Assembly (NCBI GenBank): GCA_023268805.1 | Contig: JALRKT010000008.1 | Span: 1-34,816 of the forward strand | Source of the DNA: Bacilli bacterium | GTDB taxonomy: Bacteria; Bacillota_I; Bacilli_A; RFN20; CAG-826 | Length of the DNA stretch: 34,816 nt | Direction of reading: 5' to 3' | In this document: piece by piece, positions 23,148 through 31,548 of the stretch | How positions within the stretch are numbered: the first letter of the stretch is position 1 | Layout: each line of letters opens with the position of its first letter | Program-made: the position numbers and the translations under genes | Notes under the pieces: model-generated | The model's database searches: none | Told to the model about the DNA's origin: nothing | The model's input: the letters and a program-made list of their open reading frames with translations, nothing else

Positions 23148-25715
23148 ATGCGCCGACTCTTAAGTTACTTACTCTTATCGATAACAACCTTTCTTCTCAT
23201 TGGTTTCAATTTACTCTCAGTGGTGGGTGGATTGAATGCTAATTTAGAGTTCTCAAGTGGTCGGGAAATGGTCTTCCGTATCTCGGATAAATTGACCGAA
23301 GATACGCTCTTTTCGAGTGATGATGTCGTCCGTGATGTTGCCGATACGATGATTGAACGCTTAGAAAATGCGTTAGTCAGTAAGTATGACGTTTGGGTTG
23401 AAGGCAATAATCAAATTCGCGTCACGGTCTCCGAAGCGACTGACATTAAATACCAACGGTTAGCGACTTACCTTGCCTTCGATGCTGATTTTACAATTTC
23501 GACAAAAACCGAAGTCTCTGCGACCAATGATCAAATGTTTGATGGTCAAGTGGCGCGTGTTGAATATCGTGGTCAAACGCCTTTTGTCGTCATTCCTCTA
23601 AAAGATCCTAGCTATTTAAAAGAAGTGCTTGTCACCGAAGCGGAAGGTTCTAACCCAGGTCAAGATGCAGGCGGTCAAGGATCGGGGGATGGTGAACTCC
23701 TTCTTTGGGCAGGAAAAACCGAAGCCGATAACTATGAAGACTCGCTTGATGATGCCGAAATGCGTGAAAAAATTATTTTACGCTTCACTACAGGTTCGAT
23801 GTGGTGGGATGCTGAAACCCAGCAAGAATTAGCAAGTGCAATTGCTCCTTCCAAATACGGATCACCGAATGCAAATAATGTCTTTGATGCTGCCGCAGTG
23901 ACGCAAGCCAATGAAGAAGCCATTTACTACCGTAATTTATTTAATGCCTCTGCTTTACCCGTTAACGTCGAACTTTTATTCTCCACGCCAGTTCAACCTA
24001 CGATTGAACCGATTTTAAACCTTGCTGAAATCTTAACGCTGTCTTGGAGTCAAACGTTGATCGCTTCGATCATCGCAGTCACCTTGATTGCTGGTGTGCT
24101 CATTTACCTTTATCGCTTACCTGCGATTGGGGTTTTGGCAACCACCGCGTTATCTCTTTTTGCATCGTTCATCGCCTTTATTTGGTTGAAACTTGAATTT
24201 TCATCGGCAGCACTCGTCGGTTTAATGACGATTGGAGCCCTCGGTCTCTTTACCTCGATTTTATATTTAACATATTTCCGTCGTGAAGTGTATGCGGGAC
24301 GTTCTCTTAAAAAAGCCCACATTGAAGCGAACGGGGATATCTTACCGATCGTTTTAGACACAACGATTATTGTGCTGATCTTTGGCTTGTTTGCGTATTT
24401 ATTCGCGGGAAACCTTGTTCAAAACTTTGCTGTCTTCATCATGATTGGCGCCATTAGTAATTTACTCATCGTCTATCTTGGTAACCAAGTTCTCTTTGGT
24501 TTGCTTTTCCAAGAATATGGTTTACTCGAAAAACTTCCTTCTTTGGCCATTCAACCTAAACTCATTCCGAATGTTACCAACGATGAAAAACCGGTTTACT
24601 TTGGTCGCTTCTCAGGGCGTGATTTCACCTCAAAAGGTGCCTTACTTTCGCCGATTACCTTTAGTTTAGCGACATTATCCTTAGCCGGTGCGATTACCTT
24701 AGGGGTGCTCAACGTTCCCATTGTGCAACCGGCTGTAAATCCCGAACCGAGTCGCCTTTATTTAGAAGTGAAGGATTTCTCGCAATTTGAAAATACCGCC
24801 GATGTGGAAGCTAAGTTACTTGATACGATCTTACTCGACGGTGAAGCGTTAGACTACGCGGAAGACATTGCCATCCACGAACTCGTCCGTGTGGAAGATG
24901 ATATTGATGTCAATTACCGCATTTATGTCATCGACATTTTATCCTCATTGGATGCAGTGACAGACTTTAGTTTTGCAGAAGATGACTTTGTGACCGACGA
25001 TTTCAACATTTTACTCGAACATATTGTCTATGCCCATTATGAAGATGAACAAGTCGCTGTTGTCAGCTTCTTAGAAACACAAGCGATTACGAATCAACCC
25101 ACCGTCATTGAAATTGCCTTGGGTACGCTCATCGCCTTAGCGTTTGTAGGTGTGTATTTACTCTTACGTCAATCGTTTGCGAAAGCGTTTGCGATCGTCA
25201 CCTTAAGTGGCACCATCAGTGTGTTAACCTTAGGTTTCTTTATGGCGACACGTATTCCTGTTTTCTCGACGATGACACTCGCGTTACTCCCCATCACCTT
25301 AATGAGCGTGTTAACGTTACTCGTCATCTTTGCCCAATCACAACGTGCATTAGCAGCCATGGAAGGGCGTCGCCCAACGATGGATGAAGCCATTTTATCG
25401 CTTCGTAAAGCGACCTCGTTATCGGCAACACCCATCTTTATCACCTTAGGATCGTTACTTTACGTGAGTTTAGCGTTCTTTGGTGTGGGTCCGGCAAGCT
25501 TACAAGGGCTCGCAGCCACCTTATTATTAGGAAGTTTACTGGCTGCTTTACTCGTCACCTCGTTATTACCGAATACGTATAAACCTTTCTACCGCCTTTT
25601 CAAAGGATTTAATGTCTGGTTATTACGTCCGCGTAAAAAAGAAGCCAAACGCATGGTCGATAATCCCCGTTCGGCAGAACCGCAAGAAGCAACCTATATC
25701 GGCATTAACGATTAA
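23148..25715 (+). CDS. secDF: Divergent SecDF fusion protein
   Basis: Membrane protein that normally uses the proton gradient to help the Sec machinery finish protein export. 855 residues with SecD and SecF halves fused as in B. subtilis: helix 1 (~5-27), first extracytoplasmic domain (~28-300), helices ~303-320, 326-346, 354-376, 402-420 and 425-452, helix ~503-523, second extracytoplasmic domain (~530-650), and five further helices (~653-805). Signature residues are gone: the SecD LDLQGG is NLEFSSG (32-38), the AVDANV region carrying the proton-relay Asp is GALGLFTS (363-370), and the SecF SINDTVV and LSRTLLTS motifs lack Asp and Arg. A low-complexity acidic-glycine patch (168-184) is also odd. 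ATG 23148 follows GGAGG. Family is clear from architecture and position; mechanism is doubtful. Confidence 0.85.
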   Translation: MRRLLSYLLLSITTFLLIGFNLLSVVGGLNANLEFSSGREMVFRISDKLTEDTLFSSDDVVRDVADTMIERLENALVSKYDVWVEGNNQIRVTVSEATDIKYQRLATYLAFDADFTISTKTEVSATNDQMFDGQVARVEYRGQTPFVVIPLKDPSYLKEVLVTEAEGSNPGQDAGGQGSGDGELLLWAGKTEADNYEDSLDDAEMREKIILRFTTGSMWWDAETQQELASAIAPSKYGSPNANNVFDAAAVTQANEEAIYYRNLFNASALPVNVELLFSTPVQPTIEPILNLAEILTLSWSQTLIASIIAVTLIAGVLIYLYRLPAIGVLATTALSLFASFIAFIWLKLEFSSAALVGLMTIGALGLFTSILYLTYFRREVYAGRSLKKAHIEANGDILPIVLDTTIIVLIFGLFAYLFAGNLVQNFAVFIMIGAISNLLIVYLGNQVLFGLLFQEYGLLEKLPSLAIQPKLIPNVTNDEKPVYFGRFSGRDFTSKGALLSPITFSLATLSLAGAITLGVLNVPIVQPAVNPEPSRLYLEVKDFSQFENTADVEAKLLDTILLDGEALDYAEDIAIHELVRVEDDIDVNYRIYVIDILSSLDAVTDFSFAEDDFVTDDFNILLEHIVYAHYEDEQVAVVSFLETQAITNQPTVIEIALGTLIALAFVGVYLLLRQSFAKAFAIVTLSGTISVLTLGFFMATRIPVFSTMTLALLPITLMSVLTLLVIFAQSQRALAAMEGRRPTMDEAILSLRKATSLSATPIFITLGSLLYVSLAFFGVGPASLQGLAATLLLGSLLAALLVTSLLPNTYKPFYRLFKGFNVWLLRPRKKEAKRMVDNPRSAEPQEATYIGIND

Positions 25716-25722
25716 TAAGACT

Positions 25723-27273
25723 ATGTCGTCGTTTTTAGAACGTTTGCTTGCCTATTATGAATGGTCAAACGACACGTATCAATCCTTTATTCAACCTGCA
25801 ACAAGCCACCAGCTTGTTGCTTTTTCTTCCTATCCTGAGCATGCCACGTTTTTAACGATATTGTCGACTCATCTTGCCGCGGGTCATCGCATGTTAATTT
25901 ATGGGGATTATGACGCCGATGGGATGTTTTCTAGCGCGATTCTATATGATACCTTGACCACACTAAATGCGAAGGTCGATGTTTATTTACCCCAACGTTA
26001 TCAGGATGGCTATGGGATAACCTTGGCACAAATGCAACGCGCCCATCATGAAGGGTATGCCCTTGTCATTTGTATCGATAACGGGGTCTCTCAGCATGAA
26101 GCGTTAACGTATGCTGAAAACGTCGGCATCGATGTGCTCGTCATGGACCATCATGGCTGCCCGGAAACGTTACCACCGATGAAGGCGCTTATTCATCCTG
26201 AAAACAATCATCCTCATCCGTTAGCCCGATGTTCGGGTTCGTTGGCGCTCAGTTTTTCCATGCATATGCATCAATCACTCTTACCGACTCATCTTATTTA
26301 TGCGGCGATTGCGACGATGACGGATTCCATGCCATTAATCAAGGATAATCGCGTCCTCGTTCAGTTAGGCATTGAAGCGATCAATACCCAAATTCCTCTC
26401 TCCCTTCAGCCTTTTATTCAACAATTTCCTTTGGATGAAAATTCGCTTTCGATGATGATTGGTCCGATTTTTAATGCGATTGGTCGCATCATGAAAGATG
26501 ACACGATTCAAACGGTGGTCCCTTACCTTGTTTCAAAAGATCGTTCATGGATTCAAGAAACTGCGATACGCTTTAACGAAATCAATCAATTACGAAAACG
26601 TCGATCGGATGATGCGGTTAAAGGTTGGGAAAAAGACACCCAAGCCTATCTCATAGAAAAAATTGAAGAAGTCTCGGGTCTTACCGGGTTAATTGCCTCC
26701 AAGCTTGTGATGCCTTCACGTCCGATTGTTGGAATTTTTGCCCAAGATGAAAAACATCCCGATCATCTGGTCGGGTCCCTGCGATCCATCGATGGCATTG
26801 ATATTCGTCAATGGTTGCAAGCGTACCAAGGACCACTTATCGCCTTTGGTGGGCACGCCCAAGCATGTGGCGTTACCGTTCATCAACATGATTTTCATGC
26901 GCTCCAATCGTATTTGAAATTGTGTCCGATAGATCAAAATCCTCCCCCTAAAAAGACGTTGGTGATTACCACGCGTGATCTTACCTTTGAAAATTTACAA
27001 ATGATCCAAGCCTTAAAACCTTTCGGACCGGGTTGGGAAGAACCACTTTTACAAATTCATCATGTTCCCGTGAATAAATTAACGTTTTCTAAAAAACCAC
27101 CTTTTTATTTATCTACGCCATTAACCTCCTTTTCTTCCGTTTTTTCATTCAAATTAACCCGGGTTGATTTTGTGGATGAAACAGAGGTTATTTTAGAGGG
27201 GAGGATGCGTTTAAATAACTACCTGCAACGACGCATCGTTCAGTTCGTAGCCGACCGCTTTCTTACTTTGTAA
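25723..27273 (+). CDS. recJ: RecJ-like single-strand DNA exonuclease (DHH/DHHA1)
   Basis: DHH-superfamily phosphoesterase of RecJ type, acting 5' to 3' on single-stranded DNA in recombination and repair. From ATG 25723, 516 residues: motif I GDYDADGMFSSA (61-72), motif II CIDNGVS, motif III MDHHG (~142), GPIFNAIGRI, and the DHHA1 substrate-binding motif AFGGHAQACG (~374-383), then an OB-like C-terminal part. It is shorter than B. subtilis RecJ (about 790) and nearer the compact form. An in-frame GTG-type start back to 25612 would overlap secDF and is rejected. It has no ribosome binding site and starts eight bases after the secDF stop. secDF-recJ order agrees with B. subtilis. Confidence 0.9.
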   Translation: MSSFLERLLAYYEWSNDTYQSFIQPATSHQLVAFSSYPEHATFLTILSTHLAAGHRMLIYGDYDADGMFSSAILYDTLTTLNAKVDVYLPQRYQDGYGITLAQMQRAHHEGYALVICIDNGVSQHEALTYAENVGIDVLVMDHHGCPETLPPMKALIHPENNHPHPLARCSGSLALSFSMHMHQSLLPTHLIYAAIATMTDSMPLIKDNRVLVQLGIEAINTQIPLSLQPFIQQFPLDENSLSMMIGPIFNAIGRIMKDDTIQTVVPYLVSKDRSWIQETAIRFNEINQLRKRRSDDAVKGWEKDTQAYLIEKIEEVSGLTGLIASKLVMPSRPIVGIFAQDEKHPDHLVGSLRSIDGIDIRQWLQAYQGPLIAFGGHAQACGVTVHQHDFHALQSYLKLCPIDQNPPPKKTLVITTRDLTFENLQMIQALKPFGPGWEEPLLQIHHVPVNKLTFSKKPPFYLSTPLTSFSSVFSFKLTRVDFVDETEVILEGRMRLNNYLQRRIVQFVADRFLTL

Positions 27274-27290
27274 AGAAATTCGAAAATATC

Positions 27291-27320
27291 TTTACAAAAA
27301 TATGTAAGCGCTTTTATAAT
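27291..27320 (+). promoter_or_regulatory. Promoter of the lipoprotein gene
   Basis: TTTACA (27291-27296), an 18-base spacer, perfect TATAAT (27315-27320). A cre-like site fills the spacer, and AAGGAGG lies upstream of the start codon. It is a strong, regulated stand-alone promoter. Confidence 0.8.
27303..27316 (+). promoter_or_regulatory. cre-like operator (CcpA/LacI-family site)
   Basis: TGTAAGCGCTTTTA matches the catabolite-responsive element consensus TGWAANCGNTNWCA at all but one position. It lies between -35 and -10, the classic place for repression. A weaker related half-site, TGAAAGCG (27321-27328), follows at the transcription start. Catabolite or sugar-specific control is inferred. 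Confidence 0.7.
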
Positions 27321-27355
27321 TGAAAGCGTAATAGATAAGGAGGAAAACATATTTC

Positions 27356-29272
27356 ATGAATAAGAAATTTATTCTATTACCTGCAGCGATGTTAATGCTT
27401 GCAGCATGTGGTGGTGCCTCGAGCTCCGTTGCGTCGAGTACACCAGCATCTAGTACAACCACGTCTAGTGCTACATCACTTGCTCTCGACACGAACATCT
27501 ATAGTGTAGTCGGCGCCTTCCAAGGTTGGAATCCAGCGGACGAAAACACCGTGATGGACCGTGCTAGCGGCACTAACAACTACTCATTGACCCTTGATTT
27601 ATATCAAGACACTCAATGGAAACTCGTCATCAACCAAAGCTGGGATGCGGGTCAAGTCTCTCCATCCTCACCGGGCGTTAGCGTCCAAGAAGATGGCACA
27701 ACCATTGCCGATTTCGTCAACGTTGGCGGAACGAATATGGAAGCAGTGGGTGACGGTTTTGATGGCTATAACTTTAACACCTTAGTCCACGGTAACTACA
27801 CGATTAATTTTACGTCGCTTCCGGCGCTTAACCGCGTCCTTAATATTGTCCGTAATGGTGACCCAATTGTACCGCCACCAACCGATATTACGTGGTATTT
27901 AGTGGGTAACTTCACGGAACCACAATGGGGTGATGGTTTTGTCGAAGCCAACGAATTCGTTGAAACCTCGACACCCGGTACCTATGAACGTACCTTAGAC
28001 TTACTCGAAGGGTATGAATTCAAAGTCGTTAAGATGGTGGGAACAACACCGACCTGGATCGGCGCTTCGATTCTCGGTGATGTCACGCCTGTTGAATATG
28101 CGGATGCAGTGGGTGGTTCTGATAACTTTATCGTTGCGACCAACGGTAACTATAAACTCACCTTAATCGATGGTGCAACCGACGTGTTAAACGTTGAACG
28201 TTTAGGCGATCCGATCGTTGCTCCTCCAACCGAATCAACCTACTTCTTACGTGGAAGTATTGGTGATGGCGATGGAAAAGTAACCGAATGGGGTGCCGAC
28301 TTAACCGCTTGGGAACTTGTTGAAGGTGCCACCGCGGGAAGTTTTGAAATCACATTAGACCTCTATGTTGGTAACGAATTCAAAGTTGTTAAAAATGGTT
28401 TAACCTGGATGGGTGCTACCTTCTTAGGAACCTTTGATGACACACAAATTGGTGGTAGTGATAACATTTCGGTCCTTGCTGAAGGAAACTATAAAGTTGC
28501 CTTAGTCGCAGGCGATACCGATGTCATTGATATTACGCGTTTAGGTGACGCCACCGTTCCAGGAACGACTGAAGTGGATCCTGCGGATTGGTATTTAGTC
28601 GGAACGGTTACCGATCCGGCCTGGACACCTTCCGATAAATCTTTACCGTTAACTGCGGTTGAAGGACAAGCGGGAGTCTATGCCATTACCTTAGAATTAA
28701 ACGCTGACCAAGAATTCAAAGTGAAAACCGGTGGTTCATGGGATGCTGGACGTGATTTAGGTTTTGGTGCGGTTGCTGCTGCTCCTGGTGGTGCCTTTGG
28801 TGATAACGGTGGTAACATTAAAGTTTTAGCCGACGGTAAATACACCATTACCTTTACCTTTGCTCCTTCTGCGGGTTCGATTAGTATCGCTGCCAGTGGT
28901 TGGATTGGGTACGGAATGGGGATTTCCGAACCTGCTGCAGATATGACCATGACCTACGCAGGTATTACTGGCAACTGGTGGGAAAAGAATGCCCAATTAA
29001 ACCTTGCCTCCTTTGATGGAACCAAGACGGGCATTACCTTCGCCTTTACGGGGGTTGCGGGTCACGAGTATCTCTTCAAAATTGAAGGGGCTGGTGCAGG
29101 TGCTCCTGTTGAATTAGCCATTGTTGGCGACGGCAATGCGCAAACCTTAACCTTAGATTTAAGTGCAAAAACAGAAGCAGAACGTGCGAATTTAAAACTC
29201 ATCGTTCTCTTTGTGAAAACCTTAGATGCGTCAGGTTCGATTACCGTTCAACCGTTTACGTACGTTAGCTAA
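27356..29272 (+). CDS. Multi-module surface lipoprotein, probable glucan/starch binding
   Basis: 638-residue lipoprotein: signal peptide with lipobox LAAC (Cys18), a Ser/Thr/Ala-rich tether (21-42), then beta-rich modules. Four share a plan that opens with (W)YLVG or YFLRG, has EFKVVK mid-way and ends GNYKLTL or GKYTITF: about 47-166, 179-282, 294-396, 411-513, joined by linkers such as GDPIVPPPT. A different C-terminal domain (525-638) resembles a carbohydrate-binding jelly roll. The plan recalls the SusE/SusF and pullulanase-type starch-binding modules; ligand not proven. No enzyme motif seen. It occupies the recJ-relA gap where B. subtilis has apt, with its own regulated promoter and strong terminator, suggesting later acquisition. 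Codons look adapted to high expression. Confidence 0.8.
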   Translation: MNKKFILLPAAMLMLAACGGASSSVASSTPASSTTTSSATSLALDTNIYSVVGAFQGWNPADENTVMDRASGTNNYSLTLDLYQDTQWKLVINQSWDAGQVSPSSPGVSVQEDGTTIADFVNVGGTNMEAVGDGFDGYNFNTLVHGNYTINFTSLPALNRVLNIVRNGDPIVPPPTDITWYLVGNFTEPQWGDGFVEANEFVETSTPGTYERTLDLLEGYEFKVVKMVGTTPTWIGASILGDVTPVEYADAVGGSDNFIVATNGNYKLTLIDGATDVLNVERLGDPIVAPPTESTYFLRGSIGDGDGKVTEWGADLTAWELVEGATAGSFEITLDLYVGNEFKVVKNGLTWMGATFLGTFDDTQIGGSDNISVLAEGNYKVALVAGDTDVIDITRLGDATVPGTTEVDPADWYLVGTVTDPAWTPSDKSLPLTAVEGQAGVYAITLELNADQEFKVKTGGSWDAGRDLGFGAVAAAPGGAFGDNGGNIKVLADGKYTITFTFAPSAGSISIAASGWIGYGMGISEPAADMTMTYAGITGNWWEKNAQLNLASFDGTKTGITFAFTGVAGHEYLFKIEGAGAGAPVELAIVGDGNAQTLTLDLSAKTEAERANLKLIVLFVKTLDASGSITVQPFTYVS

Positions 29273-29294
29273 TTAGCGACTTACATAAAGTCAC

Positions 29295-29325
29295 AAAACC
29301 CCTTGGGTAACCGAGGGGTTTTTTA
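29295..29325 (+). terminator. Strong intrinsic terminator of the lipoprotein gene
   Basis: AAAACCCCTTGG pairs with CCGAGGGGTTTT around GTAA (one wobble pair), followed by more T. The 12-pair stem with a GNRA-type loop insulates the lipoprotein from rel. Confidence 0.93.
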
Positions 29326-29340
29326 TTTTCCAAAAAAGAG

Positions 29341-29346
29341 TATAAT
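29341..29346 (+). promoter_or_regulatory. -10 box of the rel operon
   Basis: Perfect TATAAT ten bases before the rel ATG, leaving a leader of about four bases and no ribosome binding site. A clear -35 is missing; that region is the tail of the preceding terminator. Confidence 0.6.
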
Positions 29347-29356
29347 TTTAAGCAAT

Positions 29357-31540
29357 ATGAGCGAATCTAACAAAGTTTTTCATACCTTTCAAGATATTCA
29401 AGAAATCTATTTTGCGTATATTTCGAATCCTAATGATCGCGCCATTATTGAAAAAGCATACCGTTTCGCTGAAGAAAAACACGCAGGAATTTTTCGTAAA
29501 TCGGGTGAACCTTATATTCACCACCTTATTGAAGTAGCCTATATTTTAGCCAAACTTCAAGGAGGTCCTTCCACGATTGCTGCCGGATTTCTTCATGATG
29601 TTGTCGAAGATACCGATGTGACCGTCGAACAATTGGAAACAATCTTTAATCCCGACATTGCATCTTTGGTAGAATCCTTAACGAATATCCAACGTTTAAA
29701 ACTATCCCATCGTAAACCGGAAGATTTTGCTGCAGAAGACCATCGTAAAATTTTCTTGGGTATGGCGCGTGATATTCGCGTCATCATTATCAAATTAGCG
29801 GATCGTCTCCATAACATGCGAACATTGGATTCACTTTCTCCCGTGCGACAAAAAGTGTTATCGAAAGAATCGCTTGAAGTATTTGCCCCCATTGCCCATC
29901 GGCTTGGGATGTTTGAAATTAAAACCGAACTTGAAGATTTATCGATTCGTCATTTAGAACCTGAAAAATATCAACGCGTGCTTGAAGAATTAAATAAACG
30001 AACCAAAAATCGTGAAAAATCGTTAAGCGATGTCAAAAAGAAAATTGCGGATATGTTGCTACAATATTCGATTCAATTTTCGATTGAAAGTCGAGTTAAA
30101 GGCATTTATTCCATCTTTCGTAAGGTATTCTTACAAGAACATAATTTTGATGAAGTGTATGACATTCTTGCGATTCGTGTCATTACCGATACCGTCGCGC
30201 ATTGTTATGAAATATTAGGGTATGTTCATGCGATGTTCACCCCAATTTCCAATCGCTTTAAAGATTACATTGCCGCGCCGAAACCCAACTTATATCAATC
30301 GTTACATACCACGATTATTGCTAAAGACGGTCAAGTCTATGAAGTGCAAATTCGTACCAAAGACATGAATGAACTCGCAGAAACCGGTGTTGCTGCCCAT
30401 TGGCGTTATAAAGAAGGGACGAATTATAGTCCGCAAAAAGAACAAAAAGAAATTGAAGAAAAACTATACTGGTTCCGTGATTTGATTACGCTTGCTGATA
30501 AAGAAGGCGATGCTAAAGAAGTCATGGAAAACTTGCAAAAAGATATTTTTGAAGCACAAGTGTATGTGTTTACGCCCAAAGGAAAGCTGGTGGAATTGCC
30601 CAACGGTTCAACGCCTTTAGATTTTGCATATCGCGTTCATACTGGCGTCGGCCACAGTGCAGTTGGTGCGATTGTGAATGGATCCTTAGTCCCGTTACAC
30701 ACGATATTAAAGACAGGGGATGTCATTGAAATTCGCACTTCCAATACGTCACCGGGTCCGAATGAAGGTTGGTTAAAAATCGCGCATACAGCGACGGCTA
30801 AAAATCATATTCGTAAGTTTTTACTCAAGAAAAACAACGAAATGATGCGGGATGACAAAATCCTTCAAGGTAAAGCAAACTTACTCGATGCATTCCGTGA
30901 GCACGGGATGAATGAAAAAGAAATGATGGAACTGGTCAGTCAAGACAAGGTGCTGAAGCATTTTGAAATGGCCAATGTCGAAGACTTGCTTGTCGCCATT
31001 AATAATCGTAATCCGGCACCGGCTGCGATTATTGATTTTCTCAATATAAAAAAGAAATTTGTATTAACGCTCGGCAAAAAAGACATTAAACCGAGTAAAT
31101 CCTCGATTATTGTTCCATCTGCGGGTAAAGTGGCGGTGACGTTAGGGAGTTGCTGCACCCCCATCCCTGGTGACAATGTGATCGGTTATATTACCAAAGG
31201 TCGCGGTATTACCGTCCATCGCTTAGGTTGTCCGAATTTAGGCAGTGAAGAAGCACGCCTCACCGATGTGTTTTGGAATGAACAATTTGAAAACACACCC
31301 CATCCGGTGGATATTCGTATTGAATGTAGTGATCGGAATAACTTAATCATTGATGTCATGGGCGTGTTCTCGCAAATGAAAATTACCGTGAGTAGCCTGA
31401 ATGCCGTTTTACATCCCCAAACACAAACCACCACGATAAAAGCTACGATTTCTGTGAGTGATTCCAAGCGATTAAGTGATGTTTTTAATGTATTATTAAA
31501 TGTGGCCGGTGTTTATGAAATTCACCGGGTTATTCATTAG
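29357..31540 (+). CDS. rel: Bifunctional (p)ppGpp synthetase/hydrolase Rel
   Basis: Long RelA/SpoT homologue controlling the stringent response. From ATG 29357, 727 residues: HD hydrolase (~20-200) with YIHHLIEVA, FLHDVVEDTD (His-Asp pair and Glu-Asp motif intact) and KLADRLHNMRTL, then the synthetase (~240-380) with FKDYIAAPKPNLYQSLHTTI and EVQIRTKDM, TGS domain (YVFTPKGKLVELPNGSTPLDFAYRVH region, ~397-455), a helical part, a Cys-containing domain (GSCCTPIPGD), and a C-terminal ACT domain. Both activities should be intact. The frame is open to 29303, but that lies in the preceding terminator and is rejected. It heads rel-hisS-aspS-tkt; apt and dtd, neighbours in B. subtilis, are absent. Confidence 0.96.
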   Translation: MSESNKVFHTFQDIQEIYFAYISNPNDRAIIEKAYRFAEEKHAGIFRKSGEPYIHHLIEVAYILAKLQGGPSTIAAGFLHDVVEDTDVTVEQLETIFNPDIASLVESLTNIQRLKLSHRKPEDFAAEDHRKIFLGMARDIRVIIIKLADRLHNMRTLDSLSPVRQKVLSKESLEVFAPIAHRLGMFEIKTELEDLSIRHLEPEKYQRVLEELNKRTKNREKSLSDVKKKIADMLLQYSIQFSIESRVKGIYSIFRKVFLQEHNFDEVYDILAIRVITDTVAHCYEILGYVHAMFTPISNRFKDYIAAPKPNLYQSLHTTIIAKDGQVYEVQIRTKDMNELAETGVAAHWRYKEGTNYSPQKEQKEIEEKLYWFRDLITLADKEGDAKEVMENLQKDIFEAQVYVFTPKGKLVELPNGSTPLDFAYRVHTGVGHSAVGAIVNGSLVPLHTILKTGDVIEIRTSNTSPGPNEGWLKIAHTATAKNHIRKFLLKKNNEMMRDDKILQGKANLLDAFREHGMNEKEMMELVSQDKVLKHFEMANVEDLLVAINNRNPAPAAIIDFLNIKKKFVLTLGKKDIKPSKSSIIVPSAGKVAVTLGSCCTPIPGDNVIGYITKGRGITVHRLGCPNLGSEEARLTDVFWNEQFENTPHPVDIRIECSDRNNLIIDVMGVFSQMKITVSSLNAVLHPQTQTTTIKATISVSDSKRLSDVFNVLLNVAGVYEIHRVIH

Positions 31541-31548
31541 AGGAAGTT

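Noticed and set aside
27850-28560. Recent DNA-level tandem duplication in the lipoprotein gene
   Set aside because: The modules resemble each other as protein, but I see no long matching DNA stretches, so duplication is old.
29303-29356. Upstream extension of rel
   Set aside because: These codons lie in the lipoprotein terminator and upstream of the TATAAT at 29341; ATG 29357 gives the normal Rel N-terminus.
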